Positions 46,889 to 59,514 of a DNA stretch of 64,000 nucleotides are shown here, one piece after another. The notes under the pieces are model-generated. The model saw only the letters and a list, made by a program, of their open reading frames with translations, did not search any database and was not told the origin of the DNA. Where the stretch lies: positions 374,001-438,000 of the forward strand of contig JAQGDQ010000105.1 of assembly GCA_030141605.1 (NCBI GenBank). The letters are read 5' to 3'. The stretch comes from Tubiluchus corallicola. Lineage: Eukaryota; Priapulida; Priapulimorpha; Priapulimorphida; Tubiluchidae. A program made the translations under genes and the position numbers. Numbering within the stretch: the first letter of the stretch is position 1; each line of letters starts with the position of its first letter.

Positions 46889-46902
46889 GTAGTCATGGCA
46901 AC
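46889..46902. promoter_or_regulatory. X-box-like motif
   Basis: GTAGTCATGGCAAC fits the degenerate RFX consensus, but no gene start was seen nearby. Confidence 0.15.
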
Positions 46903-47070
46903 GACAGTTTTTCGCAAAAGCTCAGGAAATGTTGTTCAGCTGCTCCTGACACTAGAGAAGTACATAGAGACTAAATTGTGGTTAAAATACCTAACAAATA
47001 AGATCGAATTTGTCTAGGCTTAGCAAAATCTACAATGCGATCATCACATATAAAAAGACTTCTTTCGTTT

Positions 47071-47162
47071 TGTTTATTTGTTTTTGCTTGCTTGTCTGGT
47101 TGCCTGCTTGCCTACCTGTCTGCCTGTCACCTGCCTGTCTGTCTGTCTGTCTATCTGTCTAG
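47071..47162. repeat. Degenerate (CTGT/GCCT)n tract
   Basis: Tetranucleotide units TTGC, CTGC, CTGT, CCTG in succession, ending (TCTG)n. Confidence 0.8.
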
Positions 47163-50100
47163 TATCAGGAAAATGTGGAATGTAACATGTAGAAGCTCAA
47201 CAAGACATTTTTTAAGCTAAAAAATAATTAGTCACAATAATGACCAATCATATCATAATTATAACGCAGTTCTAACTGCGTTGCAATTATCTGTCTTTTG
47301 TTATGTAACTTCATTCATGCAAGTGTGCCTGATATACGTATGTGTTTGCGTTCTGTTTGTTTCGTTTGTGGATTTAGTTTAAGTTACCTTTGGATACAAA
47401 GCTTACTTTTGTACAGAAAAAGTAAAGAACAAAGTAGAGTGTTCTTTACAAATAAAAATCACTTGTCTCCTTCACATTAGTAAGAGTATGAAAAATTCTC
47501 GTTATGGCTTACCTGATACATGAAGACTATTTTTGAAGTAGTGAACAGACAGCTACGGTTACTGCTATCTGACTGTAACGATTCTGTTTAGAAGCTGAAG
47601 CAGAAAAGAAAACATCACAGCACATCGCAAAAACATTAACATTCACCCACAGCTGACGATGCACTGCAAATGAAGCCATTTGGTGCCCAGTCAAGCGCCG
47701 CTCTGATGACGTCATCTTCAGATGAAGCCATTACCCCGTACACTAGGGTGTGACAGTTATATTGCTTCTTAATGGATTTTCGCGCACCAATCAACACCAG
47801 AGATTCAGATCATTTAATTCCTAATCTATGGTACTTCCTTGGTATACTTAATATAACGCGAGCGGACACAGTGAGAATAAATGAATTGTTTTAGTTTAAT
47901 TTACTATAATTTACATTTTGCTTTTATAATTTCCTTCCAATTAATTTAAATTTAGTTTATTGTTCAATCTATGTCAAATCATTTTAGAATGGAGACACAC
48001 GATGAGATTAGAGTATAATAATTGCACAATAATTATGATAATTTACATATAGAAATAAGTATTAGAAAATGTTTACAAAGGATTATAGTTAAAAACGCAC
48101 ATAAAAACCATAATAGATTTTTATATTATACACGTTTTCACTTCGTAATTTTTTAAATATTATTATACGTGACTTGTACTGCTTATATCAAGACGCTTGA
48201 TCGTACGCTATCCATATATATATATATTATATATTTGCATTTGTGCATACATATTATTTCGTATGCAATCAACAACCACACGTCAACTTGACATAGATAC
48301 TGTAGCAATCAGTAATGGCTTTTGATTATGGAATACAGGTAAATAGACAGCGTGTGCTGCATTGTTGTTTAATGTATCCACTTGTGTCGCATTTATTCGC
48401 ACATTAAATGCGCAATAAAACTTTCATATGAAATACATATAAAATCACATTAACGCGCACAATTGGCACTATAGGATATAACCTCAAAATACTCTGTTCC
48501 GCCTAAATTCACATTTTTTCATTTCGGTTATGTTTGTTTTCGAAAATTATATAATTATCAGTTGTTTTATCAAACAGTAAGCAGAAACTGTGCGATATAG
48601 CTATCCCTTTAAATACAACCTATAACTGTGCCTAAAAATTCGTTGTCAGACTTAATTCCTAGCGCAATGCTAACTTAAGTTTGCATTAGAAATGTGGATG
48701 AACACTTGAATAGTTTTGTCTAGTGCTTGGATCGACCTTTCCTGCCTCAATTTCACTAGGCAATATTACAGATTTAATTAAAACCAGTCAGTCTATAATC
48801 ACCCAGTGACCCAAGGATAATATATTATAATCACTAATTAGTGAAGCCTTTCATCCATTTTGAACAACATAACACAGCTCTTTTCATAAGTTTCATGTAA
48901 TTAGCATAATAATTATGCTCAAAGGAAGAAAATAAATCATGTAACCCTTTGTAACCCTTATGTACTTCATTACTGAAGAGAGGACTTGATAACTGAAATA
49001 TATTTTACAAAGATAAATTTGCTCACATCAAAGGAAAACTTTGAAGACTGGTTGAGTGTAACTTAATTAGGGTCTACGTATTATTTAAGAATAAGTGCAT
49101 CAAGATTTCAAGATAGCATTTCCTTTTACTTATGTACTAGCGCTGTGAGAATGTAATGTACACGCTCAAACCAGAGTTGCGCTTCCACAGCTAAGTTGTT
49201 TATTCTGCAAAAATACAAATTTGCTCTAATCTACAAAATTGTTAATTAATTATACTGGTTAGCTACAACTATTGTCTCTACAAAGCTACTGAAACACGTA
49301 TTAGAAAAATACGTTTTACAGAGTACTACACTACACTATAAAGTTATCATGCATACATACATTGTTGGTCCAATATTGAGTCCAGAAATGCCAGAATGTC
49401 AGCAAAAGGTAGCCAGTTGCAGCCTAATCACAGATTAAATTTTAAAAATAACAGAGACTTGCGCACAAGTTCTACCAAAACAGTTTAAGAGTAGAAAAGT
49501 AGTCTAGCTCGTAATACTACAGTTTCATGCAAATTTAATGTAATGTGGTTTCTAATGCATACATACAGCCTGGGAAGGGTTAACGACGCAAAACATTTTA
49601 ACCTGCAACAGAGACTGCTTCGATTTTGCTTCAGATCTACAACATTTTCAGTGACAAACTAATATTTTTGATTATAATTGTCAGTTTGTCACGTGCATCT
49701 TATTAATAAAAAAGACGCAACGTTTCTACGTTCAGGTGAAAAGAAGAGTTAAAGATGCACAACATTTTTGAATTTTGTGAAACTTGTAACAAAGTCACTA
49801 GTTAAGCACATTCTGCACAGCACAAAAACAACAGAAAATAGGAAGTTAGAAGCTTAGTCGTGAAACCTCAAAAATGCACAACATTTTACAGGAATGAAAA
49901 GTTTAGAGTAAAGTTAGATGCTAATTAACTGACACTGTTTGATTGTAAAATCACTAAATAAAGGCCTCTAGGCTTAACCATGCACGTGTTTTTTTCTATT
50001 TAATAAATCATCTTTTAATTTCATCATTATAGACATTCTTTCGTAATAACAAATAAACTTACTAATAAAAAAATTTGTAAATACAAAATTTTAACATGTC

Positions 50101-51119
50101 TTGATCCATTTCAAAATTTTTAAGTCATACTTCTACATATGCTTCGCAATTCACTCTCGCCTTTTTTTAAAACCAAGTTGCAGCACACCCAAATTCTTCC
50201 TCCTGCAATATTCCAGTTGAAATATGCAATGCGACAGACCGAGCAACAAATTCGTACAGAATCCCCTAATCCTCTAACTTAATCCAGCCGCATAAAACTA
50301 CAATAAAGTGGATGCAACTGATTAAAGCTCAGCGAAGCGAGAATTCCGTTCAGTTGTTGGAATCTGTAAACAATATCGTGACATTAGCCACCGGGAGAGG
50401 GGGAGTGGGTAGTAGAGTGACAAGAGTCAATGAGATAATGAGCAATTCAGTTTAAGAGAGTTGACGAAAGCTATGTTTTAAATAAATTAAGTCTCTAATG
50501 CCGTAAAAAGCTCGGGGATTTGATTTCATATTTGCTAAAATCGTAAAACTAGCGGGGTGCCATTTGTAATACCAACTATATCAGAAATAGCCAACTGAGA
50601 GAACATAATTTTCCTATTGATATGAAAAAATCCGGAAATAATTCCAACGAAAACATCTGATGACATTGAAAAGGGGAAGCTACAGGCCAGGTAGTGTTTT
50701 GCCGTGAATTTCGAAAATCTTAGAGAAATATATATATGAACAAATAGTAGGCTTTAGTAATACTTTCTTACGTTCATCCGTTACTGCCTACTAAACAAAT
50801 CGTAGCTGCCAACACACACTATTGTATATAACTGAGATGTGCTGACAAACTTTGAAAAAGACATGTTAGTTATGGACTAGTTATGGACCTGTCTAAAGGG
50901 ATTTAATTGCATCCACTCATGATATTTTCTTAGTAAAGTTTTTAGCATTTGTTGCGTCTGTAAATAGTGCTGCTCCTTTAATGAGTTATTTGAGAAACAC
51001 CTCACAATGTGTAAATTTAGGCACTGACAGTTCATGGACGAAATTGAAACGCATCCAAATGGTTTCACATTGAGGCCGACACTTTTAATGTGTTTTTATG
51101 TGTTTAATGTTTTTATAAG

Positions 51120-51900
51120 AAAAAAACATTCTAAGTAACGTTGTTGATGATAAAGAGTTAGTTGTTAAAGCTAAAAATCATGATCTTGCAATAGCAAGTT
51201 TGTTGAAGATGCGGAAAGCGCCAGCACGTTGTTTCTGTGTAATTAAATGCAGGCAGTGACCATGAAAAGTACCATTATCTGATAACTAAAAAGGAAAAGA
51301 ATCTTCTAGCACACCTGTTAACATTAGAAAACGTTAACATAGAAGACACGGATTAATGTAAGCTTCTTTTTGTGCATCCGAAACTTGACCAAAGCAGATA
51401 TTGCAGCTTTAAGATGGTAATTAAGTGCGTTCACAAAAATTGCTAGTAGTTTAAATGTAAAAACGACATTGGATGTATATCAAAGTTTTATATATTGCCC
51501 ATATATGTGACTAGGTCACTCTGCAACACAGTCTGTTCAGCAACTCACTCTGTCCAGAAGCTCCAAAAAAGCGCACTGAAAATTGTAGACCATGACTATA
51601 TAACATTGTTTAAAAAATGCCAAAGTCCCAAGTATAGTTACTATATATAAATACAACTTGCTTAAAAAAGCGTATCTATCAGTCCACAGCGTCAATCGGT
51701 GTTATACATCTCAAATGTTTGTGATGAGAAACACTGTATATTCTTTGAGAAGCGATTTGACATTAGGACTCACGTGGAGTCAATTATGAAACACATGGCA
51801 AACAAAAAGATACAATGACTAAAATAATTAAGCAATAACAAAGTGTTTCCGGAATAGAGTTTTCTTTTCACAAAAAAGAGGAAGATTATAATGCCACGAC
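51120..51900 (+). mobile_element. Decayed LINE reverse-transcriptase remnant
   Basis: Plus-strand reading in shifting frames gives FTKIASSLNVKTTLDVYQSF (about 51428-51490), SVQQLTLSRSSKKA-type and 'KIVDHDYITLFKK' (about 51535-51618), then MFVMRNTVYSLRSD and LGLTWSQL (about 51717-51785). These match the order of the region after the RT thumb in Jockey/CR1-like LINEs (QKLQKRALKII, then YSLRS...L...PR). Many stops. Start and end are approximate. Confidence 0.6.
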
Positions 51901-52283
51901 ATAGAATAACTCGGGATCAAGGGATCAATAGAGTATTTGAACAACTTACTTTCCTGTGAGATGGATTCACAATATTGAAAAGGTTGCCACAGCCCGTGTG
52001 TTATTTTTTTATAACACTCTCTGATTGAAAAAACTCGAGTAATCAGTATTTGGGGACATATTTAAATGCGGCGCGTTTAAAATCTTGCTATTTACACCAG
52101 TGACATCGAATAACTTTGTGACGTCGTAGGTAAAAAAAATATCATTACTAGGCAACCTTGGGTAGCAACAGCGAATACACCATCAAGTCGCAAGTAGTTG
52201 TCAATAAGGGTGGTGGGGAAGTGGGGCAATATTGTGATGCCTTTTAGGGAATGTGATGCTTAGTCTGTTTGCCACGACCGAAC

Positions 52284-52376
52284 ATGGCAACGGCGGCGAA
52301 AAAATCACTGCCCAGGTGTTACGAAGAAACGAAGCCTTCATTCATACAACAGCACGCCCATAAGAAAATTCTACAG
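52284..52376 (+). CDS. Coiled-coil gene, exon 1 (31 codons)
   Basis: MATAAKKSLPRCYEETKPSF..., ending at a CAG|GTAAGA consensus donor in phase 0. Just upstream (52140-52180) a GC-richer stretch with GGCAACC and AGCAACAG may be promoter sequence. Confidence 0.85.
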
Positions 52377-55300
52377 GTAAGAAGTTCATTTAAGGTCAAA
52401 TATATTGCATTTCACTTAAACTCATTTTAGCTTTGCATCATTCCGTTTTACAATATATTCATGATTGTAACGTGCATGTCAGGTTTCCACATAAATAGAC
52501 TAGTGTAGTAGATTACGTCATGTGAGTGTGGTGTTTGTTCAGTTAGTCTGTCAGTTGGTTGGTCACCCCAGTTGCAGAGTTTGGGAAAGAAAATACAATC
52601 TCCAATCATTTTTGGCCCTTCTATGTATTCTACCTTTTGTTCAAATGTGGAAGTAAAATAATATTAGTATTAAAAAGACCTTTTCTATAGCCTGTAAATG
52701 ATAATGGCCATTAGCCAAGGTTAGTAAGTACTGCGGGAGGGCCAGTTTAATCGCTTGTAATGATAGGAAGCCAACGTATACCTATGTCTACTACTACTCT
52801 CGCAGGTATCGAAAAGTGGTCAGCAACTCTACTCCAGATACGGCACGCAGTTTGGTATGACGTGCAAGTAGTATTGTCCACGTAGTCAGTTATAACGTAT
52901 GGTGACTTTGTCCATGAGGTCTGAAATTATTAGACAACTTGAGTGGGCAGATGTTTTTGGTGGTAGAGATTTCCACGAAGTTTGGTGACAATTAAAACTT
53001 TGTCTCATTGCTGTAATCGTATCGTTGGGAAGTGCTATGGGAGTGCCGACAAACCCTTGAGAGGCGGATCCATGTTTGAGGTGACGAGGCACCCCTAGTA
53101 CGGTAACAACCCAGAGACTGTAAGTTGCCCAATTTAGCATTTGCTTATCTGATGCTACCAGTTGCGTGGAAGCTGGACTTAACTTCCTCGCTGTTCAAGA
53201 AATTGGTGGTGACATTAACAGACACTGAGCTGCAACCTCATCATAGAGGCGCCTGACGTTAAACTTAGTAGGCGTACGCAACCCCCGTGGTGTATTTCTA
53301 AGTGAGATAATGCCGGTTGATCATCATACCGCTAGCGAGGACTACATCATTTGGGGTGGCGTGTAGTTAGGCAAATAGGTACCCTCTTTTAGTTAGGTTT
53401 AGCTGTGGTGCATTATTTGCCAATTTATTTGTTAGTTTATGGACTTCATATTGTAAGTCCCAGGCTTAAAGTGTTTGTTTATTTTGTGAACACGGTAAAA
53501 GGTAACCATATTTGGCTCATTCAAAAGTTGTTAAATTAGTGTTTGACTAATGATAATGTTTTTTTACATATAATTTTTTTTTGTTGCTGCTTAATAATTA
53601 TTTCTACAATATTTATGCAATTGATTGTTTGTGCAATAGTTGCCTACGCATCGTCGTTTGCACTATCACAATGAGTACTCCAAGCAAAATAAACTGCACA
53701 TCCCACACCCGAACCACTCTGCTCAACAGACAGCTACCCCCCCCCCCCCCGTAGACTGCCTATAAGCTCGCCACTGTCTGAAGCTAACAGGTAGATGATT
53801 GGTCGCCCCTTTCTTTAGCTCGGTCAGGCCAGTCAAATTGTTACCCAGCGACTACCTTTGATCAAACAACCTACCCCCAGACGCCAGATCGTTACAATGA
53901 TCCTCTAAATACATGCACCTGAAACAGTTTTTGTTGTTATATTTTCGCGATGCAGTGTATTTTGTACTACTTGAATTTACGGCAATTAAGTTTATCTTAC
54001 ACTATAAACAATACTTGCGAGTAAAAATTATATAATAGAGTTGTTCAAGAGTGTTGCACTGGTTCGCTTTTGGGAATGGAATAGCTGTTACATTTTTACT
54101 AATATTTTCTTGCATATTTATCTGTTAAAACAATCAGTTTTCAAAATCACCCGATTTTTGTAGTAAGTGCAATATAACGTGCATTGTTAACACTGAATTT
54201 AAGATCGTTTAACATGAGAATATTCTTGATGGTGAGATAGGGGATTCTATACTTGATGAACTAAATGAGCGGTACAGGCAGAGGTTTCGATACTTCTTAA
54301 CAAGAGCAGAAGATCGCGTGCATCAAGACGAGGAAGTAGTGCGAGAGAAAGCTGTCCAGGTAGCAGTTGAAAATGTCAAAAAGGAACAAGAAGAGAAGGA
54401 AAATCAGCAAAAAGAAGAACTCCAAAAAGTGCATCAACGTGTAAACGTTGCTGATCTAGCGCAGCACGCTAAGACTGACGGTGGTGACGTGGTGTTAAAG
54501 GATCGCAGAGAAAGTGAAGATGTGGCATTGATCGAAGTAGCACTAGATCGTGAGAGAGCGAAATGGTCAGGGATTGCTGACCAGATGGTGCATGAGACAG
54601 AGCAGAAATGGTGGAGGATATTACTGGATTCAGTGACAATTGCTAGGCAACAAGAAAGAGATGTCATGCAGAAAATGATAGAGAATTTAAAAAGGTACGC
54701 ATCGCGTTACGTCGGCAATATTTTTTCCTATCATTAAGCCACAGTAATTTAGTGCACATAACAACGAAACGCTAAATCAACAAGTACAGACACTCACGAA
54801 TTCTGAAATACTTTATCATGCTTGAGATATGTACTTGGTGACCAAAGTTAAGCAACACCAAGTCTAATTAATAAATGGGTGTCCGCAGGGAAAATTGTAG
54901 ACAGTTTCATCTGCAATACTGCCCCTGGCTGTTGACCTTGTTCAGGAAAGACGTGTGCTCATTCGCACACAGATAGAACACCTTTGTCTGTTCAATATTT
55001 CATCCTACATGATTTACTTGACAAGAAAATAGATCTCGGGGGTATCACAACCATCTATTATATACCTATGCGTTTTGTGGTGTTACAATATGCGTTAAAC
55101 TTTATTAAATTATTCGCTTTGGAATCCTACGTTATGGGTTAACTTTTTATTACATTATCGATTCATTTTAATACATTATCAGTTAATTATTACATTATGC
55201 GTTAATTTTTTCGCAATACAATACCGGGCGTTTTGACATTACCAGTTGTAACGCGCTCACCACTCATTGTACAATATAGGAATTAACTTCTCATGTAGAC

Positions 55301-58300
55301 AAAAAAACTGAGATACAACAGATATTAGCAGGCAAGTGAGATTGTATTTGACAGGTAACTAGTACAGAATTTATCTTGTATGAAAGTTGAGTTCCATTAA
55401 AATGTGGTGTGTTTAACAGTGATTTCAAACTTGAGCTGGAAAAGGCAGAGTTTCAAGGCGATGAGACACGAATTACAGAAAAGAAACAACTCTTAAAAGA
55501 CTTCAACAAAGCACTAATAAACGAAGTTGCAGAAGCACATGTCACAGAAAGAAAGATTGCTTCAGGTGAGATATGATGCTTACGCACGGGATTTAAATCC
55601 GTGGTTAAGAGAGAAAAACTATAGATAGAGAGTGCTTAGAGTTTGATTTGTTAGAGTGCGATCTTTGTTCTTTGCTATTTTTACCTGCATTTCTTTAAGT
55701 AGCATTCACGGCTTGTTAAGCATTCATCATCATTTATCATCATCAGCAACAGCAGCATCGGCAGCATCAAAGCATCATCGTCTTCTGATCCTCTTCGTCG
55801 TCGTCTCATCATCACCTTCATCATAATGATGATGATGATCATCATCATCATCGCTAGCTCCTATTTATAATAGCAGCAGCAGCAGCAGCAGTGTTTAGGC
55901 ATCAATTTGAATTCTCATTAGTTATTTCCATCACTGTCATATCATCAGCATCGTAATCGTCGCTATCATCACCGTCATCATCGTCATCATCACCATCATC
56001 ATCATGGCTATTCCCTTCAACTATCGAAACGAAAAACGGTTAGATGGAAACTATTTACATATTACATATTTACAATATACTGAGCGCCATGTAAAGCAAA
56101 AAATTCGATTCTATTATGTTTATTGTTCTATTCCTATTCTGTTCTATTCTGTTCTGTTCTGTTCTGCTCTGCTCTGCTCGGCTCGGCTCGGCTCGGCTCG
56201 GCTCGGCTCGGCTCGGCTCGGCTCGGCTCGGTTCGGTTCGGTTCGGTTCGGTTCGGTTCGGTTCGGTTCGGTTCGGTTCGGTTCGGTTCGGTTCGGTTCG
56301 GTTCGGTTCGGTTCGGTTCTGTTCTGTTCTGTTCTGTTCTGTTCTGTTCTGTTCTGTTCTGTTCTGTTCTGTTCTGTTCTGTTCTGTTCTGTTCTGTTCT
56401 GCTCTATTCTATTCTATTCTATTCTAGTTTACGGTGTCCAAGATAACGTAATTAACTTCAACCAACTGCATTTACAAAAAGATATGACAAGAACGTACAC
56501 TTGAGCCCTTGCAGTACTAACAAAAATAATGAAATCAACTTGCCATGTTCGTCTAATGTAGGCCATTTAACAGCAGGATTTTTCTTTTTTGAGATCAAAT
56601 TTAACATAAAAACAATTTTTATTTAATTAAAAAAGTTAACCGAACTTAAAATTTGACACTAATTTTATTAAAGGTCGCGGTTTCCTTCCTAATGGAATCG
56701 AAACTCGAAGTGCATTTCTTAGACCCCAAAACATTTTGTTGGGTTTGCTCGTTAAAGTTCGGAAAATCGCAAGATAAACAAATGTGCTAACAGTTATACC
56801 GATTCGTTTCTGTGACAATGCTACACAACGAAACATGCCGTTCTGCGTTGGTCGTTTTATTCATTAACTTTAACGGACAAACAATTTTTTTAACTCACAG
56901 TTTTCAATAAATTTAACATTATTGAACTGAGACACTGATCACAATGAGACTGTGAAACTTACGTCTCTAGATTCTGCTACAATAACATCGGTACTACAGC
57001 ATGCGAAATATGACACGTTATAACCAATCGCTGCCCTAACTAAGGACTGTTACTGAATTTTGCTGGCGTCATCTAACGAGTAAAATGCGCGAAATCATGT
57101 TTATGTTCCAGGGAAATGACATCCTCACACACGATTTACTGTTCTATATAAACCGAGAAAAAGTTGCAAATATCAGAAAATCTTAGCTAAGTCATTTAAA
57201 ACTGAAACTTAATAAAGTACGCTTTTGACTCTTTGTTGGAAGCACTAGAGATCATTGAAAACAAGTTTAGATTTACATGGTAAAACAAGTTGCAAAACTG
57301 TTTTATAAGTAAATGAATAGTAGTGGTGTAAGGCCATATTTAGATAAGCAATGTACATTAAGGTGCGAAAAAATATTAGAACCTTACTAAGAAACCTGGA
57401 TTTCTCATATTCTGTCAGCATTAACAAACCTGCAGATAGAAAGTGTAAATTTCAATGGGTGGCATTTTGTTGCCCAGCTTTAAATGTCAAAATACAACTG
57501 AAACAATTCAGTATGAAAATACGTACAGATGAACAAAAATTGAAATGTGTTTAGCACGTTGTGGGTGTTAAATCTAATTATAACGCCGCAATTGTACAGA
57601 AAAACTACGATTGTTAGATGTATGATTGTTATGATTTGGCACAGATAATATTGAAAACTTGAAATCTCAGTTTGCAACTCGACTAGAAACAAAAACAGTA
57701 GAGGAATTCGACCTGCAAGAGACGATTAGCAAACTTCGAAAAGAACTCAGGAGCAGCGAACAGCACGTTTCAAGTCTAAAATCTGAGCTCGAGACGATGT
57801 CCAGAGAATTTCAACGTTACGTGGAGGAGTCAGAGATGTTTATAGGAGAAAAAGCTGACTATCTTTTCCCCGAAATGGATGATTACAGTAGAGTTGACAA
57901 AGAAGGAGAAGGTGGGCTTTAAATTTCATAAAACTAATGGTGTAATTAATTATTAGTAAACCGTATTATAACCCTGCTATTGAAATAAGCTGGGTATGTC
58001 GTAACCAGCATCAATTAACTCTGCAATTGTAAAATAAAAAGTTGCTTGTCACGGCTATAAGTATTCAATTCTGCTGTATTCTGTGCAACTTCCTGTACCT
58101 GAACTCTGATTACTGCAACATCAGTTTAGGTTCTAGAGTTACCTATATTATATCTGATCAACAATGCTATTCTAGTACAAGCCTACACAACTAAAAATTA
58201 GGAAATATTACAAAATTACTCTTGTCCTGTCTATGTGATGGAAGCTACACTAATACTGTTAAAATCCGGATTTCTATGCTCACCGGAATCTCAGATTTCT

Positions 58301-58552
58301 GATACGAATAAACGTGCAAAAACTAAATTCGAGTTAAGAACAATTTAATCAATTGATTGCACTTTCTCTTCTACTAAATTAGAATATCTTTCTTGTGGTT
58401 AATTAAGCTTTATTCACACAGGATGAAACTGTAATAATTAATATCGCTTGTACACCTAGATTATTTTTATAATTTTTACAGAAGATAAGCCTACCAGCAA
58501 CCCAGCTAGCCCACAGTTACAACTCGGTTCTGCAATATGGATGTATCAGTAA
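52284..58552 (+). CDS. Five-exon coiled-coil protein gene, about 350 aa
   Basis: Join 52284-52376, 54219-54694, 55420-55565, 57645-57911, 58482-58552: total 1053 nt, divisible by three, all junction phases consistent, all introns GT-AG. The first exon has ATG in strong context (AACATGG). The product is hydrophilic and rich in Glu, Lys, Arg and Gln, with nearly continuous coiled-coil heptads from about residue 45 to 310 and no signal peptide, membrane segment or enzymatic motif. A conserved-looking centre reads EQKWWRILLDSVTIARQQE; the C-terminal 20 residues are Pro/Ser-rich. The exon 2 acceptor is uncertain (54219 or 54237). Length and character recall vertebrate C6orf163-type coiled-coil proteins, but that is unproven. 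AATAAA occurs at 58551 and 58656. Confidence 0.85.
52377..54218 (+). other. Intron 1, containing a GC-richer block
   Basis: 52.72-53.42 kb is richer in G+C than its surroundings and carries an 84-codon minus-strand frame (52886-53140) with no recognised domain. It could be a decayed LTR or other element. A poly(C) run lies near 53740-53751. Confidence 0.45.
54219..54694 (+). CDS. Coiled-coil gene, exon 2
   Basis: Open back to a stop at 54210, so the acceptor is one of the in-phase AGs at 54218 or 54236. Encodes LDELNERYRQRFRYFLTRAE and the long Glu/Lys coiled coil. Ends AAAAAG|GTACGC in phase 2. Confidence 0.85.
54842..54990 (+). repeat. 5S rRNA-derived SINE, copy 2 (in intron 2)
   Basis: AAAGTTAAGCAACACC, then TAATTAATAAATGGGTG and TCCGCAGGGAA, follows the 3' half of 5S rRNA. 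It continues with 'atactgcccctggctgttg', which matches copy 1 at 18.8 kb. Confidence 0.65.
55085..55260. repeat. Degenerate TTACATTATGCGTTAA tandem units
   Basis: Five variants of TTACATTATGCGTTAA (55085-55210) and two looser ones, mostly 20-25 bp apart apart from one longer gap. Confidence 0.65.
55420..55565 (+). CDS. Coiled-coil gene, exon 3
   Basis: Acceptor TTTAACAG, donor TCAG|GTGAGA. Encodes DFKLELEKAEFQGDETRITE and onward to VTERKIAS. Its phases join exon 2 (phase 2) and exon 4 (phase 1). Confidence 0.88.
55720..56005. repeat. (CAT/CAG/CGT)n trinucleotide-rich tract with a 26-nt palindrome
   Basis: Irregular CAT, ATC, CAG and CGT triplets. 55826-55851 (four ATG-type repeats facing their complement) is a perfect palindrome, and an AGC run lies at 55872-55892. 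Confidence 0.85.
56136..56425. repeat. Pentanucleotide array GNTCN, about 58 units, ordered in blocks
   Basis: From left to right: a few ATTCT/GTTCT, GCTCT x2, GCTCG x11, GTTCG x17, GTTCT x17, one GCTCT, ATTCT x4. It lies in intron 3. A 5-bp period leaves all three plus frames open, giving spurious CSVRFG-type proteins of more than 100 residues. Confidence 0.97.
56426..57644 (+). other. Right part of intron 3, nothing recognised
   Basis: AT-rich intron sequence with no supportable exon. Splicing 55565 to 57645 keeps the frame. Confidence 0.6.
57645..57911 (+). CDS. Coiled-coil gene, exon 4
   Basis: Acceptor GGCACAG, donor GAAG|GTGGGC (phase 1). Encodes NIENLKSQFATRLETKTVEE through the last heptads (KLRKELRSSEQHVSSLKSEL) and an acidic end (FPEMDDYSRVDKEGE). 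Confidence 0.88.
58482..58552 (+). CDS. Coiled-coil gene, exon 5 (C-terminus)
   Basis: Strong acceptor (T-rich tract then ACAG). Encodes DKPTSNPASPQLQLGSAIWM YQ followed by TAA. Confidence 0.85.
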
Positions 58553-58661
58553 TAAACAAAATGCCATGGACATCAACCATTTGTGTTATTCTGAACATTA
58601 AAATAATTTTGCTATATGACCAGACAGTTAGTACTATATATGTAAATGGATGGAAAATAAA
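58551..58661 (+). terminator. Poly(A) signals of the coiled-coil gene
   Basis: AATAAA at 58551-58556 overlaps the stop codon and AATAAA recurs at 58656-58661; the second gives the more usual 3'UTR. Confidence 0.55.
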
Positions 58662-58689
58662 ACTAAAAATGGAAAACTGAATTTAATTT

Positions 58690-59510
58690 CTTTGACGTTT
58701 TTACCAAAAAACGTAAAAGGGCTATTTTAAACAGTTTATTAACTTTACTTCAAAAACTGCAGTTTGTGACCTAAAAACTAGTCCAGAATGCAAAGCATAA
58801 GGGTTGCTCGCTTACTGAGTTTTTCAAACCAACTGTCTGGACATATCATTTAGAACGTCATTTACTGTTGTCATGGAATCAATCTGGTGAATATATTAGT
58901 AGAACGCCATTTAGGCTTGCTATACATCCGTTTTATTATAAAAATCTAGAATACGAAGTTACTCTATTATTTATGCTATCACAGTATAAAAACTGACTAA
59001 AACGTATTACGTGTACAACAACAACGAGATCAATTTCTCGGCGAAACAGATCTATTCATAAAATTACATCTAACCGAATAGTCCAACTAGACTCCGTTGT
59101 CTTTTATACAGATTAGCAGGTATAGTACAACATTATACTGTTTTAGTTGGGTAGCAACCTGGCTCATTATCAAGGAAAAGCCACTCGAGACAAGAAACTC
59201 AGCCTGCAATAGGTGTCTTATACTACGATCCTATACTGTAAAATACACTGTCCCTCTATTCGCTACATAATGAAGCAGTGTGGCAGATGAAAGGACCAGA
59301 AGCAGTTTCCTCCGACGTTTACTCATCCACTTACTAACCAGATTAGGTGCCGCTTAACTACTCTAACCAAGTACTCACATGACCCCTCCGCTATTTGCTT
59401 TACCCTTTTCACCACTATAATTGAGCAGAAACTTTACCTAGAACTCTCTGAGACAGGAGAATAATTAGCTATCCAAAATCTCAAGGTCATTTTTGTTAGG
59501 GTTGCACAAT
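58690..59510. other. Intergenic, nothing recognised
   Basis: AT-rich, no supportable gene. Confidence 0.4.
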
Positions 59511-59514
59511 ACAC

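Larger units (their letters stand above)
45878..51119. other. Intergenic, mostly featureless
   Basis: Contains an inverted 17-mer (AGGCATTTGTAAAAGA-like; near 46196 and 46387), an X-box-like 14-mer at 46889-46902, a degenerate (CTGT/CCTG)n tract at 47071-47162 and a TA-rich run near 48205-48230. No exon supported. Confidence 0.4.

Noticed and set aside
56004-56504. Overlapping plus-strand frames of 103-166 codons rich in Cys-Ser-Val-Arg-Phe-Gly
   Set aside because: A 5-bp repeat without stops stays open in every frame; this is a microsatellite artefact.
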